From the NCBI RefSeq assembly GCF_003076135.1, contig NZ_QDGZ01000011.1, positions 1 through 64,000 of the forward strand: a DNA stretch of 64,000 nt, read 5' to 3'. The position numbers and the translations under genes were made by a program. This document shows positions 56,407-64,000 of this stretch, in pieces (positions within the stretch are counted from its first letter, which is position 1; every line of letters begins with the position of its first letter). The notes under the pieces were generated by a model. The model was not told where the DNA came from and made no database searches. It was given only the letters and a program-made list of their open reading frames with translations. The stretch is from Nocardioides gansuensis. Lineage in GTDB: Bacteria; Actinomycetota; Actinomycetes; Propionibacteriales; Nocardioidaceae.

Positions 56407-57304
56407 ACGCCTGCGCAACGGCGACACCCGGGCGGCGTTCCTGTTCCTCTCGCCGTGGCTGGTCGGGTTCCTCCTCTGGACCGCCTACCCCGTCGTCTAC
56501 ACGGCCTACCTCTCGCTGACCGACTACGACGTCATCAACGACCCCACCTTCGTGGGGACGGAGAACTACCGCGAGATGCTCACCGACGACAAGGTCACGC
56601 TCGCGCTCGGCAACACGGCGATCTACGCCGTCCTGTCGGTCCCGTTCCAGCTGGGCGTCTCGCTCGCCCTCGCCCTGCTGTTGCAGCGGGCGGGACGCGC
56701 CCGGGGGTTGTTCCGCACGGCGTTCTTCCTGCCCAAGATGACGCCGCCGGTCGCCATCGGCGTGCTGGTGCTGCTGCTCCTCAACGGTCAGAGCGGCCTG
56801 CTCAACGAGTCCCTGTCCTGGGTGGGCATCGACGGCCCGAACTGGACCACCGACCCGCCGTGGGTCAAGCCCGGCCTCGCGCTGATGAGCCTGTGGACCA
56901 TCGGCGCGGAGATCATCATCCTGCTCGCCGCGCTGGAGAACGTGCCGCGCGAGCTGTGGGAGGCCGCCCGCGTCGACGGCGCCTCCTGGTGGGGCCGCTT
57001 CCGCCACGTGACGCTGCCGATGATCAGCGGCCCGCTCTACTTCCTGGCGCTCGTCGACACCATCGCGGCGTTCCAGAGCTTCACCGAGGCCTACACCGCC
57101 TACTTCGGCGCCGGCAACTCGACGTACGGCAACGACGCCGCTCTCTTCTACGTCATCTACGTCTTCCAGCAGGCCTTCGAGTTCCTGCACATGGGGTACG
57201 CCGCGGCGCTGGCGATGCTGCTGTTCCTGGTGGTGCTTGTGGTGACCGCCGGCCAGTCGGCGCTCACCCGGCGATACGTCTTCTACTACGGGGACCAGCG
57301 ATGA
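56390..57304 (+). CDS. Sugar ABC importer permease 1 (MalF type)
   Basis: The 304 aa protein has six hydrophobic segments and the EAA loop ELWEAARVDGASWWGRFRHVTLPMISG (about residues 185-211). It begins RAAFLFLSPWLVGFLLWTAYPVVYTAYLSLTDY, a typical MalF-type start. ATG 56390 is the third copy of the 17-bp repeat. The stop overlaps the next permease by 4 bp. Confidence 0.9.
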   Translation: MSEARGRLRNGDTRAAFLFLSPWLVGFLLWTAYPVVYTAYLSLTDYDVINDPTFVGTENYREMLTDDKVTLALGNTAIYAVLSVPFQLGVSLALALLLQRAGRARGLFRTAFFLPKMTPPVAIGVLVLLLLNGQSGLLNESLSWVGIDGPNWTTDPPWVKPGLALMSLWTIGAEIIILLAALENVPRELWEAARVDGASWWGRFRHVTLPMISGPLYFLALVDTIAAFQSFTEAYTAYFGAGNSTYGNDAALFYVIYVFQQAFEFLHMGYAAALAMLLFLVVLVVTAGQSALTRRYVFYYGDQR

Positions 57305-58125
57305 GCGCCGTACGCCGCTGGCTCGTGCTGCTGGGGCTGTGCGCCTTCTCGCTGGTGTTCCTCTACCCGTTCGCCTGGCTGGTCAGCGCCTCGTTGAAGC
57401 CGCGCAGCGACGTCTTCGACAACAAGCTGATCCCCGAGGTGGTCACGTTCGACAACTACGTGGAGGTCTGGCAGGAGGCGCCGATGGCGCTCTGGCTGGC
57501 CAACACGCTGATCGTGACGGTGCTCGCCACCGTGACGGCGACGTTCTCCAGCGCCCTGGTGGCCTGGGCGTTCGCGCGCTACCGGTTCCCCGGCCGCGAC
57601 ATCCTGTTCGGCCTGGTGCTCGCGTCGATGATGATCCCGCAGGCCGTGACGATGATCCCGACGTACCTGATCTGGGACCAGCTCGGCTTCGTCGGCACCC
57701 TGGTTCCGCTGTGGGGAGGCAACCTCTTCGGCAGCGCGTTCTACATCTTCCTGCTGCGGCAGTTCTTCCTCACGCTCCCGCGCGAGCTCTTCGACGCGGC
57801 GCGGGTCGACGGCGCCAGCCACTGGCAGTCGTTCTGGCGGGTTGCGGTGCCGCTGACCCGGCCGGCCCTGGTGGTCACGGCCGTCTTCGAGTTCCAGGCG
57901 GCGTGGACGGACCTGATGCGGCCGCTGATCTACCTGCGGGACTCCAGCACGTTCACGATCCCGCGGGGGCTCAAGGCGATGCTCGACCAGTTCGGCTTCG
58001 GGGGTGAGTGGCACTGGGAGCTGATCGTCACGGCGAGCGTGATCAGCACCGTGCCGATGATCGTCCTCTTCCTGGTCGCTCAGCGGCAGATCGTCGAGGG
58101 GATCGCGACGACTGGCACGAAGTAG
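57301..58125 (+). CDS. Sugar ABC importer permease 2 (MalG type)
   Basis: The 274 aa protein has six hydrophobic segments and the EAA loop ELFDAARVDGASHWQSFWRVAVPLTRPAL (about residues 161-188), with VAQRQIVEGIATTGTK at the C-terminus as in MalG. The operon lacks an ATP-binding gene, so it must use a shared MsmK/UgpC-type ATPase encoded elsewhere. It converges with the TetR gene 5 bp away. Confidence 0.9.
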   Translation: MSAVRRWLVLLGLCAFSLVFLYPFAWLVSASLKPRSDVFDNKLIPEVVTFDNYVEVWQEAPMALWLANTLIVTVLATVTATFSSALVAWAFARYRFPGRDILFGLVLASMMIPQAVTMIPTYLIWDQLGFVGTLVPLWGGNLFGSAFYIFLLRQFFLTLPRELFDAARVDGASHWQSFWRVAVPLTRPALVVTAVFEFQAAWTDLMRPLIYLRDSSTFTIPRGLKAMLDQFGFGGEWHWELIVTASVISTVPMIVLFLVAQRQIVEGIATTGTK

Positions 58126-58130
58126 GTCGA

Positions 58131-58751
58131 CTAGCTGCCGCTGACCAGGCGCGGCTTCGGCTCCAGGCCCGAGAGCCCGTTCCAGGCGAGGTTGACCAGG
58201 TGGGCGGAGACCTCCTCCTTCGGGGTCTCGCGGTGGTCGAGCCACCAGAGCCCGATCTGGGAGACCATGCCGACGAGCATCTGGGCATACATCGAGCCCG
58301 ACGTCGGGTCGAGCCCGAGCCGCTCGAAGGGGTCGACGAGGATCCCCTCCACGCGGGAGGCGACGTCGCCGATGATCGACTGGAAGGACGCCGACCCGAC
58401 GGGGTCGCGCACCAGGATCCGGAATCCGTCGGGGTTAGCCTCGATGTAGTCGAGCAGCGCGCCCGCGGCCTGCTCGAGGAGCATCCGCGACGACCCGTCC
58501 GACAGCGCGGCGCGCATCAGGCCGAGCAGCTGGGTGACCTCGCGGTCGACCACGACGGCGTAGAGGCCCTCCTTGCCGCCGAAGTGCTCGTAGACCACCG
58601 GCTTGGAGACATCGGCCCGCGTGGCGACCTCCTCGATGGCGGTGCCCTCGAAGCCCCGCTCGGCGAAGAGCCGCCGGGCGACCTCGATCAGCTGCTCCCG
58701 CCGCTCGGCGCCGGTCATCCGGGGGCGGGTGGGGACGCGTCGTGCGGGCAC
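58131..58751 (-). CDS. TetR-family transcriptional regulator
   Basis: The roughly 206 aa protein has the TetR N-terminal helix-turn-helix (REQLIEVARRLFAERGFEGTAIEEVATRADVSKPVVYEHFGGKEGLY, about residues 20-65) and an all-helical ligand domain. GTG 58751 was preferred over TTG 58787, which lies inside the divergent promoter. Upstream CATTGTC (58765-58771) and GACAATG (58783-58789) form an inverted repeat that may be its operator and overlaps the -35 of the NikA-like gene. Confidence 0.85.
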   Translation of the reverse strand: MPARRVPTRPRMTGAERREQLIEVARRLFAERGFEGTAIEEVATRADVSKPVVYEHFGGKEGLYAVVVDREVTQLLGLMRAALSDGSSRMLLEQAAGALLDYIEANPDGFRILVRDPVGSASFQSIIGDVASRVEGILVDPFERLGLDPTSGSMYAQMLVGMVSQIGLWWLDHRETPKEEVSAHLVNLAWNGLSGLEPKPRLVSGS

Positions 58752-58780
58752 CCCTGCATTGTTGCATTGTCGACCCCGCT

Positions 58781-58810
58781 TTGACAATGAGAATCGTTCG
58801 CATCTAGCGT
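58781..58810 (+). promoter_or_regulatory. NikA-like operon promoter with Zur/Fur-like palindrome in the spacer
   Basis: TTGACA (58781-58786) and TAGCGT (58805-58810) are 18 nt apart, 30 bp before the start codon at 58841. The spacer is filled by ATGAGAATCGTTCGCAT (58787-58803), an inverted repeat whose arms match 6 of 7 positions. The pattern resembles Fur-family (Zur, Nur or Fur) boxes such as TGAnAATnnTTnTCA. Metal-dependent repression is inferred. Confidence 0.6.
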
Positions 58811-58840
58811 CCGGGACACATCCACACCAGGAGAGGCTCC

Positions 58841-60403
58841 ATGGAAATCCACCGAATCCGTCGCACCGCTCCCCGGGCGGTCGCGACCCTGATCACCGTG
58901 CTCGCGGCCGCCGGCTGCGCCGCGCCGGCCGCCCCGGGTGCCGGCGACTCCGCCGTGCTGCGTGTCGCCGGGCCCTTCGAGACGCACAGCGTCGCCCCGG
59001 TGGAGAGCGACGGCCTCTTCACCCGGCTGGAGGTCGTCGAGACGCTCGTCAGCAGCGACCTCGAGGGTGACCTGATGCCCGGACTGGCGACCGGGTGGGA
59101 CGAGTCGCGCGGCGGCCGCTCGTGGACCTTCGAGCTGCCGGCGGATGTGACCTTCCACGACGGCACGACGCTGACCGCCGACGCGGCGGCCGCCTCGCTC
59201 CGGGCCGCAGCCGAGGAGGAGGCCAGCCCGCTCGCGGCGGCCCCCATCCGCGGCATCGAGGCCGAGGGGGACGCGGTCCGGATCGACCTCGCCGCGCGGT
59301 ATCCCGCGCTGCCCGCGGTGCTGACGCACTACAGCACCGTCGTCCTGGCGCCGTCGTCCTACGACGCCGACGGGGCCGTCACCGAGGTCGTCGGCACCGG
59401 CCCCTACCGCGTGGAGCGGCTGGAGCTGCCGGCGAACATCGAGGTGCGGCGCTTCGAGGACTACCGCGGCCCGGCGCCGCAGATCGAGCGCGTCGCGTTC
59501 CAGGCCGTCGGGCGGGCGGAGTCCCGCGCCCTGCTCGCGGTGGGGGACCAGGCCGACGTCGTCTTCGGGCTCGAGCCCGCGGGTCGGGAGCGGGTCGACC
59601 AGGCGCCGGGGGTGGCGATGGAGTCGAGCCTGCAGCCGCGCAGCCTCCTGCTGAAGGTCAACGCCAAGGACCCGGCCCTGGCGGACGTGCGGGTGCGCCG
59701 GGCCCTGAGCATGGCGCTCGACCGGGCGGCGATCGCCGACGCGGTGCTGCGCGAGCCCGACCTGGCCGCCACCCAGCTGTTCCCGCCGTCGCTGACCGCC
59801 TGGCACGTCCCGACCCTCGACCCGCTGGAGCAGGACGTCGAGCAGGCCCGCGAGCTGCTGGCCGAGGCGGGCTGGACCGCCGGCCCCGACGGCATCCTGG
59901 AGAAGGATGGCGAGCCCCTCCGCCTCACGCTCACGACATACCCCGACCGCCCCGAGCTGCCCGCCCTGGCCACCGCCATCCAGGCCGACCTGCGGGAGGT
60001 GGGTGTCGACCTGGCGGTCGACGTCACCAACTCCAGCGAGATCCCCGCGCGCCACGCCGACGGCACGCTCGACCTGGGTCTCCTGGCCCGCCACCTGGCG
60101 CTCGTCACCGACCCGTTGGTGACGGTGGCCGAGATGTTCCCACCCGAGGGCTCCGACTGGGGCGCGATGAACTGGAGCGACCCGGCGTTGCTCGACGCCA
60201 TCGAGACCCTGCAGTCCGACGCCGACGACACCACGGCCGCCCGCGCCCGCACCACCATCGCCGAGACGGCCCAGGCCGAGCTGCCGCTCATCCCCGTGGC
60301 CTGGTACCGGATGAACGCCGCGGTCAACGAGCGCGTCGCCGGCTTCGTGATGGACCCCCTCGAGCGCACCTGGCACCTCTCGGAGATGGAGTGGGCCTCG
60401 TGA
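58841..60403 (+). CDS. Family 5 solute-binding lipoprotein (NikA/DppA-like)
   Basis: The 520 aa protein has a lipoprotein signal (VLAAAGC, Cys about residue 26) and the family-5 fold: LMPGLATGWDESRGGRSWTFEL, DVTFHDGTTLTAD, VGTGPYRVERL, DVRVRRALSMALDRAAIADAVL and LLAEAGWT. NikA-like proteins bind nickel complexes, metallophores, opines or peptides. The Zur/Fur-like promoter favours a metal or metallophore role over peptides. ATG 58841 follows AGGAGAGG. Confidence 0.85.
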   Translation: MEIHRIRRTAPRAVATLITVLAAAGCAAPAAPGAGDSAVLRVAGPFETHSVAPVESDGLFTRLEVVETLVSSDLEGDLMPGLATGWDESRGGRSWTFELPADVTFHDGTTLTADAAAASLRAAAEEEASPLAAAPIRGIEAEGDAVRIDLAARYPALPAVLTHYSTVVLAPSSYDADGAVTEVVGTGPYRVERLELPANIEVRRFEDYRGPAPQIERVAFQAVGRAESRALLAVGDQADVVFGLEPAGRERVDQAPGVAMESSLQPRSLLLKVNAKDPALADVRVRRALSMALDRAAIADAVLREPDLAATQLFPPSLTAWHVPTLDPLEQDVEQARELLAEAGWTAGPDGILEKDGEPLRLTLTTYPDRPELPALATAIQADLREVGVDLAVDVTNSSEIPARHADGTLDLGLLARHLALVTDPLVTVAEMFPPEGSDWGAMNWSDPALLDAIETLQSDADDTTAARARTTIAETAQAELPLIPVAWYRMNAAVNERVAGFVMDPLERTWHLSEMEWAS

Positions 60404-61371
60404 GCGCGGTCAGCGGCAACCGGCTGCCCGGAGTCCTGGTGCGCCGCGCGGCCCAGGGGGTCGGAGTGGCGCTCGTCGTCTCGGCGCTCTGCTTCGTGGT
60501 CGTGCGCGCGCTGCCCGGCGACGCGGCATACCGCATCGCCGCCGGACGCTACGGCTACGACCTGGTCGACGCCGCCGCCGCCGACGCGGTCCGCGCGGAG
60601 CTCGGCCTCGACCGCCCGGCGTGGCAGCAGTACGCCGAGTGGGTGCTGGCCCTGTTCCGCCTCGACCTTGGCGAGTCGCTGGTGACGTCCCGACCCGTGG
60701 TCGACGAGCTCGGCCTCTACCTCGTCGGCACGCTGCAGCTGAGCGTCCTCGCGCTCGCGCTGGCCGCCCTGATCGGCGGCGGGCTCGGCGTGGTGGCCGC
60801 CCGGCGCCCGGACGGCGCCGTCGACCGGCTGGTCACCGGGTGGATCGCGGCCGTGCGCGCGCTCCCGCCGTTCCTCCTCGGACTCCTGCTCGTCCTGCTG
60901 CTCTCCATCCAGCTCGGCTGGCTGCCTGCAGTCGGCCACGAGGGCGCCGCAAGCATCGTGCTGCCGGCGCTCACCCTGGGCATCGGGCTCTCGGGCCTGT
61001 TCGCCCGGGTCACCCGCGACGCCGTGGTCGAAGTGCGACGCTCCGACTACGTCCGGTTCGCCGCGACCAAGGGGCTCTCGGGCCGGGTGGTGCTCCTGCG
61101 CCACGTGCTCCGCAACACCGGCGTGGTGCTCGTCCCCTACCTCGGCGTCCAGGCGGTGACCCTGGTCGAGGGCGTCGTGGTCGTCGAGAGCCTCTTCGCC
61201 TGGCCGGGCCTGGGACACGCGCTCGTGCACGCCGTCTTCTGGCGCGACGTACCCGTCCTGCAGGCGAGCGCCCTGGTGCTCGCCCTGCTGGTGGTGGCGC
61301 TCAACACCCTCGTCGACGTCACGGTGCTCTGGCTCGACCCGCGGCCGCGCGGACGGAGGGCGGTCGCATGA
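60400..61371 (+). CDS. NikB/DppB-like ABC permease
   Basis: The 323 aa protein has about six hydrophobic segments. LGLDRPAWQQYAEWVLALFRLDLGESL and the EAA loop YVRFAATKGLSGRVVLLRHVLRNT are typical of DppB/NikB. GTG 60400 overlaps the binding-protein stop (GTGA), and its own stop overlaps the next gene by 4 bp. Confidence 0.88.
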   Translation: MSAVSGNRLPGVLVRRAAQGVGVALVVSALCFVVVRALPGDAAYRIAAGRYGYDLVDAAAADAVRAELGLDRPAWQQYAEWVLALFRLDLGESLVTSRPVVDELGLYLVGTLQLSVLALALAALIGGGLGVVAARRPDGAVDRLVTGWIAAVRALPPFLLGLLLVLLLSIQLGWLPAVGHEGAASIVLPALTLGIGLSGLFARVTRDAVVEVRRSDYVRFAATKGLSGRVVLLRHVLRNTGVVLVPYLGVQAVTLVEGVVVVESLFAWPGLGHALVHAVFWRDVPVLQASALVLALLVVALNTLVDVTVLWLDPRPRGRRAVA

Positions 61372-62207
61372 GCACCGCCGTGATGTCCGAGCTCTCCGGG
61401 GCGACCGTCGAGCCGGCGCGCAGCTGGACCCCCTCCCGCGTCGTGGCCGGCGCCGGCCTGGCTGTGCTCGTCGCCTTCGCCGTGGTGGGCCCGCTGGTGC
61501 TCGCCGACCCGCATGCCCAGGACCTGGCCCGCTTCCTCGAGCCGCCGAGCCTGGCCGAGCCGCTGGGCCGTGACGACTACGGGCGCAGCGTCGTCTCCCG
61601 GCTCGCGCACGCCACCCGGCTCTCCCTGGTGCTCGGAGCGGTGTGCGTGCTGACCGCTCTCGTGCTCGGGACCGCCACCGGCATCCTGGCGGGGTGGGTC
61701 GGCGGCTGGGTCGACGCCGTGCTCCGCGGGCTCTCCGAGGCCTTCGTGGCGATCCCCGCCCTGCTGGTCGTGCTGCTCGTCTCCGCGATGGCGCCCGAAG
61801 GCAGCCTGCTGACCCTCTACGTGGGCCTGGCCCTGGTGCAGTGGGTGGAGTACTTCCGGGTGGTCCGCGCCCGCGCGGCTCTCGTCCTCGGCACACCCGC
61901 GGTGGAGGCCGCCGGGCTGCTCCGGCTCGGTCGCTGGCACGTGCTGCGCCGGCACCTGTGGCCGGAGCTGCGGCCGGTCCTGCTGACGCTGGCGTCGCTG
62001 GGGATGGTGACCTCGATCCTGGCGATGTCGACGCTCGGCTTCGTGAAGGTCGGGCTGCAGCCCCCGCGCGCAGAGCTCGGCCTGATGACGACCGAGGCCT
62101 TCCCCTTCTACGACGCGGCTCCCTGGCTGGCGCTGGCCCCCGTGTCGGTCCTGTTCCTGCTGACGGCCTGCCTGCTCGGGCTCCGACCCAAGGAGGTCGC
62201 ACGATGA
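61368..62207 (+). CDS. NikC/DppC-like ABC permease
   Basis: The 279 aa protein pairs with the upstream permease. It has the DppC-type GRDDYGRSVVSRLAHATRLSLVLG and the EAA loop AVEAAGLLRLGRWHVLRRHLWPELRPVL. The C-terminal GLMTTEAFPFYDAAPWLALAP block is usual in the family. ATG 61368 overlaps the preceding stop; its stop overlaps the ATPase start. Confidence 0.88.
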   Translation: MSTAVMSELSGATVEPARSWTPSRVVAGAGLAVLVAFAVVGPLVLADPHAQDLARFLEPPSLAEPLGRDDYGRSVVSRLAHATRLSLVLGAVCVLTALVLGTATGILAGWVGGWVDAVLRGLSEAFVAIPALLVVLLVSAMAPEGSLLTLYVGLALVQWVEYFRVVRARAALVLGTPAVEAAGLLRLGRWHVLRRHLWPELRPVLLTLASLGMVTSILAMSTLGFVKVGLQPPRAELGLMTTEAFPFYDAAPWLALAPVSVLFLLTACLLGLRPKEVAR

Positions 62208-63640
62208 CCACCCTCGACATCCACCACGTGCGTGTCACCCACCGGGGCACGCCCCTGGTGGAGGTGTCCGACCTGAGCCTCGAGGCCGGGCGCGCCTTCA
62301 CCATCGTCGGGGAGAGCGGGTCGGGCAAGTCCCTCCTCGCCCACGCCGTGATGGGGACGCTCGCAGCCGGGCTCGCGGTCGAGGGCGCGATGTCGCTGGA
62401 CGGCCGGCGGATCGACCTGGCGGACCCGGGCAACCGGCGTGCCCTCTGGGGCCGGGAGCTGGCCCTGCTGCCGCAGGAGCCCGCCTCGGCACTGGATCCC
62501 ACCATGCGGGTCGGGGCGCAGGTGGCCGAGGGGATGCTGGAGCAGACCCCCCGCCGCGAGCGCCTCGCCCTCGCGGAGGCCGCGCTTGCCGGTGTCGGCC
62601 TGGCCGGACGTGGGCGGGACTACCCCCACACGCTCTCCGGCGGCATGGCCCAGCGCGTGACGTACGCCGCGGCAACGATCGGCGGGGCGCGCGTGCTGCT
62701 CCTCGACGAGCCCTCCAAGGGGCTCGACCGTCGGGCCGTGGACCAGCTTGGGGACCTGCTCGACAGGCATCTCGCGGACGGCGGGCTGCTGCTGACGATC
62801 ACACACGACCTGCGCCTGGCCAGTCGGCTCGGCGGCACAGTCGCGGTGATGCGCGAGGCCGCGATCATCGAGTCGGGCCCGGTCGACCGGGTGCTCGGGG
62901 ATCCGCAGGCCGACTACACGCGCCGCCTGGTCGGGGCGGACCCGGCCCGATGGGACCGCCCCTGGCAGCGTGCCGGGGTGGTGCCCGAACGGTCGGCGCC
63001 CCCGCTCGTGGTGGCCACGGACGTGGGCAAGTCCTACGGCGACGCGGTCGTCCTCGACGCGGTGTCCCTCGAGGTCGGGGCGGGGGAGCGGGTGGCGCTC
63101 GTGGGGCCGAGCGGCTCCGGCAAGACCACCCTGGGCAACGCACTGCTGCGGCTCGTCCCGGTGGACCGGGGCACGGTCACGCATGCCGCGGAGCTCTCCG
63201 GGGGCCGCGTGCAGAAGCTCTACCAGGACCCCGCCCTGTCGTTCCCCGCCCACGTGCCGCTCGGTGCGGGCATCGGCGACGTCGCCCGCCGCCACGGGGT
63301 CGACCCCGGACGCGTGGACGAGCTGCTGGTGGCGATGGGGCTGGCCCCCGAGCTGATGCAGCGGCGCCCCGGGCAGGTGTCCGGTGGCGAGCTGCAGCGG
63401 ATCGCGGTCGTCCGGGCGATGCTGCCGGCCCCGGCGCTGGTCTTCGCGGACGAGGCGACCTCCCGGCTGGACCTGCTCACGCAGGAGCTGACCGTCGACT
63501 GCCTGATGACCGAGCTGGCCGCCCGGGACTGCGCGCTCCTGATGATCACGCACGACGAGGCGCTCGCCGAGGCCGTGGCGGACCGACGGATCGCACTCGG
63601 AAAGGCGGGCAGCCGGGAGAAGACGGCCGTGCCCTCCTGA
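62204..63640 (+). CDS. Fused NikD-NikE-like double ABC ATPase
   Basis: The 478 aa protein carries two complete ATPase domains in one chain. The first (about 1-240) has GESGSGKSLLAH, LSGGMAQRVTY and LLLDEPSKGLD; the second (about 265-478) has GPSGSGKTTLG, VSGGELQRIAVVRAM and VFADEATSRLD. This replaces the separate NikD and NikE subunits and makes a heterodimeric motor in one polypeptide. It completes a five-domain importer in one operon. Confidence 0.9.
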   Translation: MTTLDIHHVRVTHRGTPLVEVSDLSLEAGRAFTIVGESGSGKSLLAHAVMGTLAAGLAVEGAMSLDGRRIDLADPGNRRALWGRELALLPQEPASALDPTMRVGAQVAEGMLEQTPRRERLALAEAALAGVGLAGRGRDYPHTLSGGMAQRVTYAAATIGGARVLLLDEPSKGLDRRAVDQLGDLLDRHLADGGLLLTITHDLRLASRLGGTVAVMREAAIIESGPVDRVLGDPQADYTRRLVGADPARWDRPWQRAGVVPERSAPPLVVATDVGKSYGDAVVLDAVSLEVGAGERVALVGPSGSGKTTLGNALLRLVPVDRGTVTHAAELSGGRVQKLYQDPALSFPAHVPLGAGIGDVARRHGVDPGRVDELLVAMGLAPELMQRRPGQVSGGELQRIAVVRAMLPAPALVFADEATSRLDLLTQELTVDCLMTELAARDCALLMITHDEALAEAVADRRIALGKAGSREKTAVPS

Positions 63641-63643
63641 GGG

Positions 63644-64000
63644 TCAGGCGGCCAGGCGCGCCTCGATGCGCTCCTTGACCGGCCAGCGCACGTCACTGAC
63701 CCAGCCGGCCTTCTCCAGCAGCCAGATGATGCGCGCGGAGGCGTCGAGCTGGCCGGGGAGGACGCCGTGGCGGGCGCACGTGGGGTCGGCGTGGTGGAGG
63801 TTGTGCCACGACTCGCCCATCGAGGGGATGGCCAGCCACCAGACGTTGGCGGACTTGTCGCGTGAGAGGAACGGCCGCTCGCCGATGGTGTGGCAGATCG
63901 AGTTGATCGACCAGGTCACGTGGTGCAGCAGCCCGACCCGCACGAGTGAGCCCCAGAAGAACGCGGTGGCGGCGCCCTGCCACGACCACGTCACCAGGCC
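63644..64000 (-). CDS. Fatty acid (acyl-CoA) desaturase, C-terminal fragment
   Basis: The 118-residue visible end has the C-terminal His box GESWHNLHHADPTCARHG and the HHVTWSINSICHTIGERPF segment of membrane delta-9-type desaturases, which bind the di-iron centre. The start lies beyond the right edge. It converges with the ATPase gene 3 bp away. Confidence 0.88.
   Translation of the reverse strand, partial: GLVTWSWQGAATAFFWGSLVRVGLLHHVTWSINSICHTIGERPFLSRDKSANVWWLAIPSMGESWHNLHHADPTCARHGVLPGQLDASARIIWLLEKAGWVSDVRWPVKERIEARLAA

Overview
The window is very GC-rich, has short intergenic gaps and many ATGA/GTGA/TGATG gene junctions. It carries a mycothiol-dependent formaldehyde dehydrogenase, an Rpf-type resuscitation factor, an actinobacterial protein O-mannosyltransferase, and several -10 boxes sitting 6-7 nt before a start codon (leaderless genes). 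Together these point to a high-GC actinobacterium, most likely Nocardioides or a close relative; the genus is inference.

About 1-35,000 is a large catabolic locus for choline and glycine betaine. It opens with the 3' end of a GMC choline dehydrogenase and a betaine-type ABC importer (ATPase, a permease holding two fused permease modules, lipoprotein binding protein). After a terminator, a long plus-strand run (4603-21928) encodes dimethylglycine oxidase, the Rieske betaine demethylase GbcA and its reductase GbcB, glutathione-independent formaldehyde dehydrogenase, serine hydroxymethyltransferase, heterotetrameric sarcosine oxidase SoxBDAG, L-serine dehydratase, and then PEP synthase with its regulatory kinase/phosphatase. 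On paper the run takes betaine through dimethylglycine, sarcosine, glycine and serine to pyruvate and PEP. A minus-strand group (22549-27978) adds an MBL hydrolase, MscR, formyl-THF deformylase PurU, a BCCT betaine transporter and an IclR regulator. A plus-strand group (28367-35030) adds FolD, a dihydropteroate synthase, a methylene-THF reductase-like protein, FolC and a molybdopterin formate-dehydrogenase-like protein, which could handle the released one-carbon units. Four promoter regions in the locus share a GTTGCGTAT/TATTGCG-like element that may be the IclR operator. An IS481-type transposase remnant and a frameshifted ferredoxin-reductase tail lie between the groups.

About 34,900-45,970 holds accessory and envelope genes: a pentapeptide-repeat protein, an MFS exporter without a normal start codon, a secreted LVIVD protein, an EEP-family hydrolase, an orphan nucleotidyltransferase, a ferric-siderophore ABC importer with a DtxR/IdeR-like box in its divergent promoter, and the mannosyltransferase. 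About 46,000-53,000 is conserved actinobacterial housekeeping: rsmI, tatD, rpfB with a possible c-di-AMP riboswitch leader, rsmA, ispE and an ABC-F ATPase.

About 53,000-64,000 contains a MarR regulator with paired palindromes, a trans-aconitate methyltransferase and a VOC protein, a sugar ABC importer lacking its own ATPase, a TetR regulator, a NikABCDE-like importer whose promoter spacer is filled by a Zur/Fur-like palindrome, and the C-terminal part of a fatty-acid desaturase running off the right edge. No tRNA, rRNA or CRISPR array was seen.
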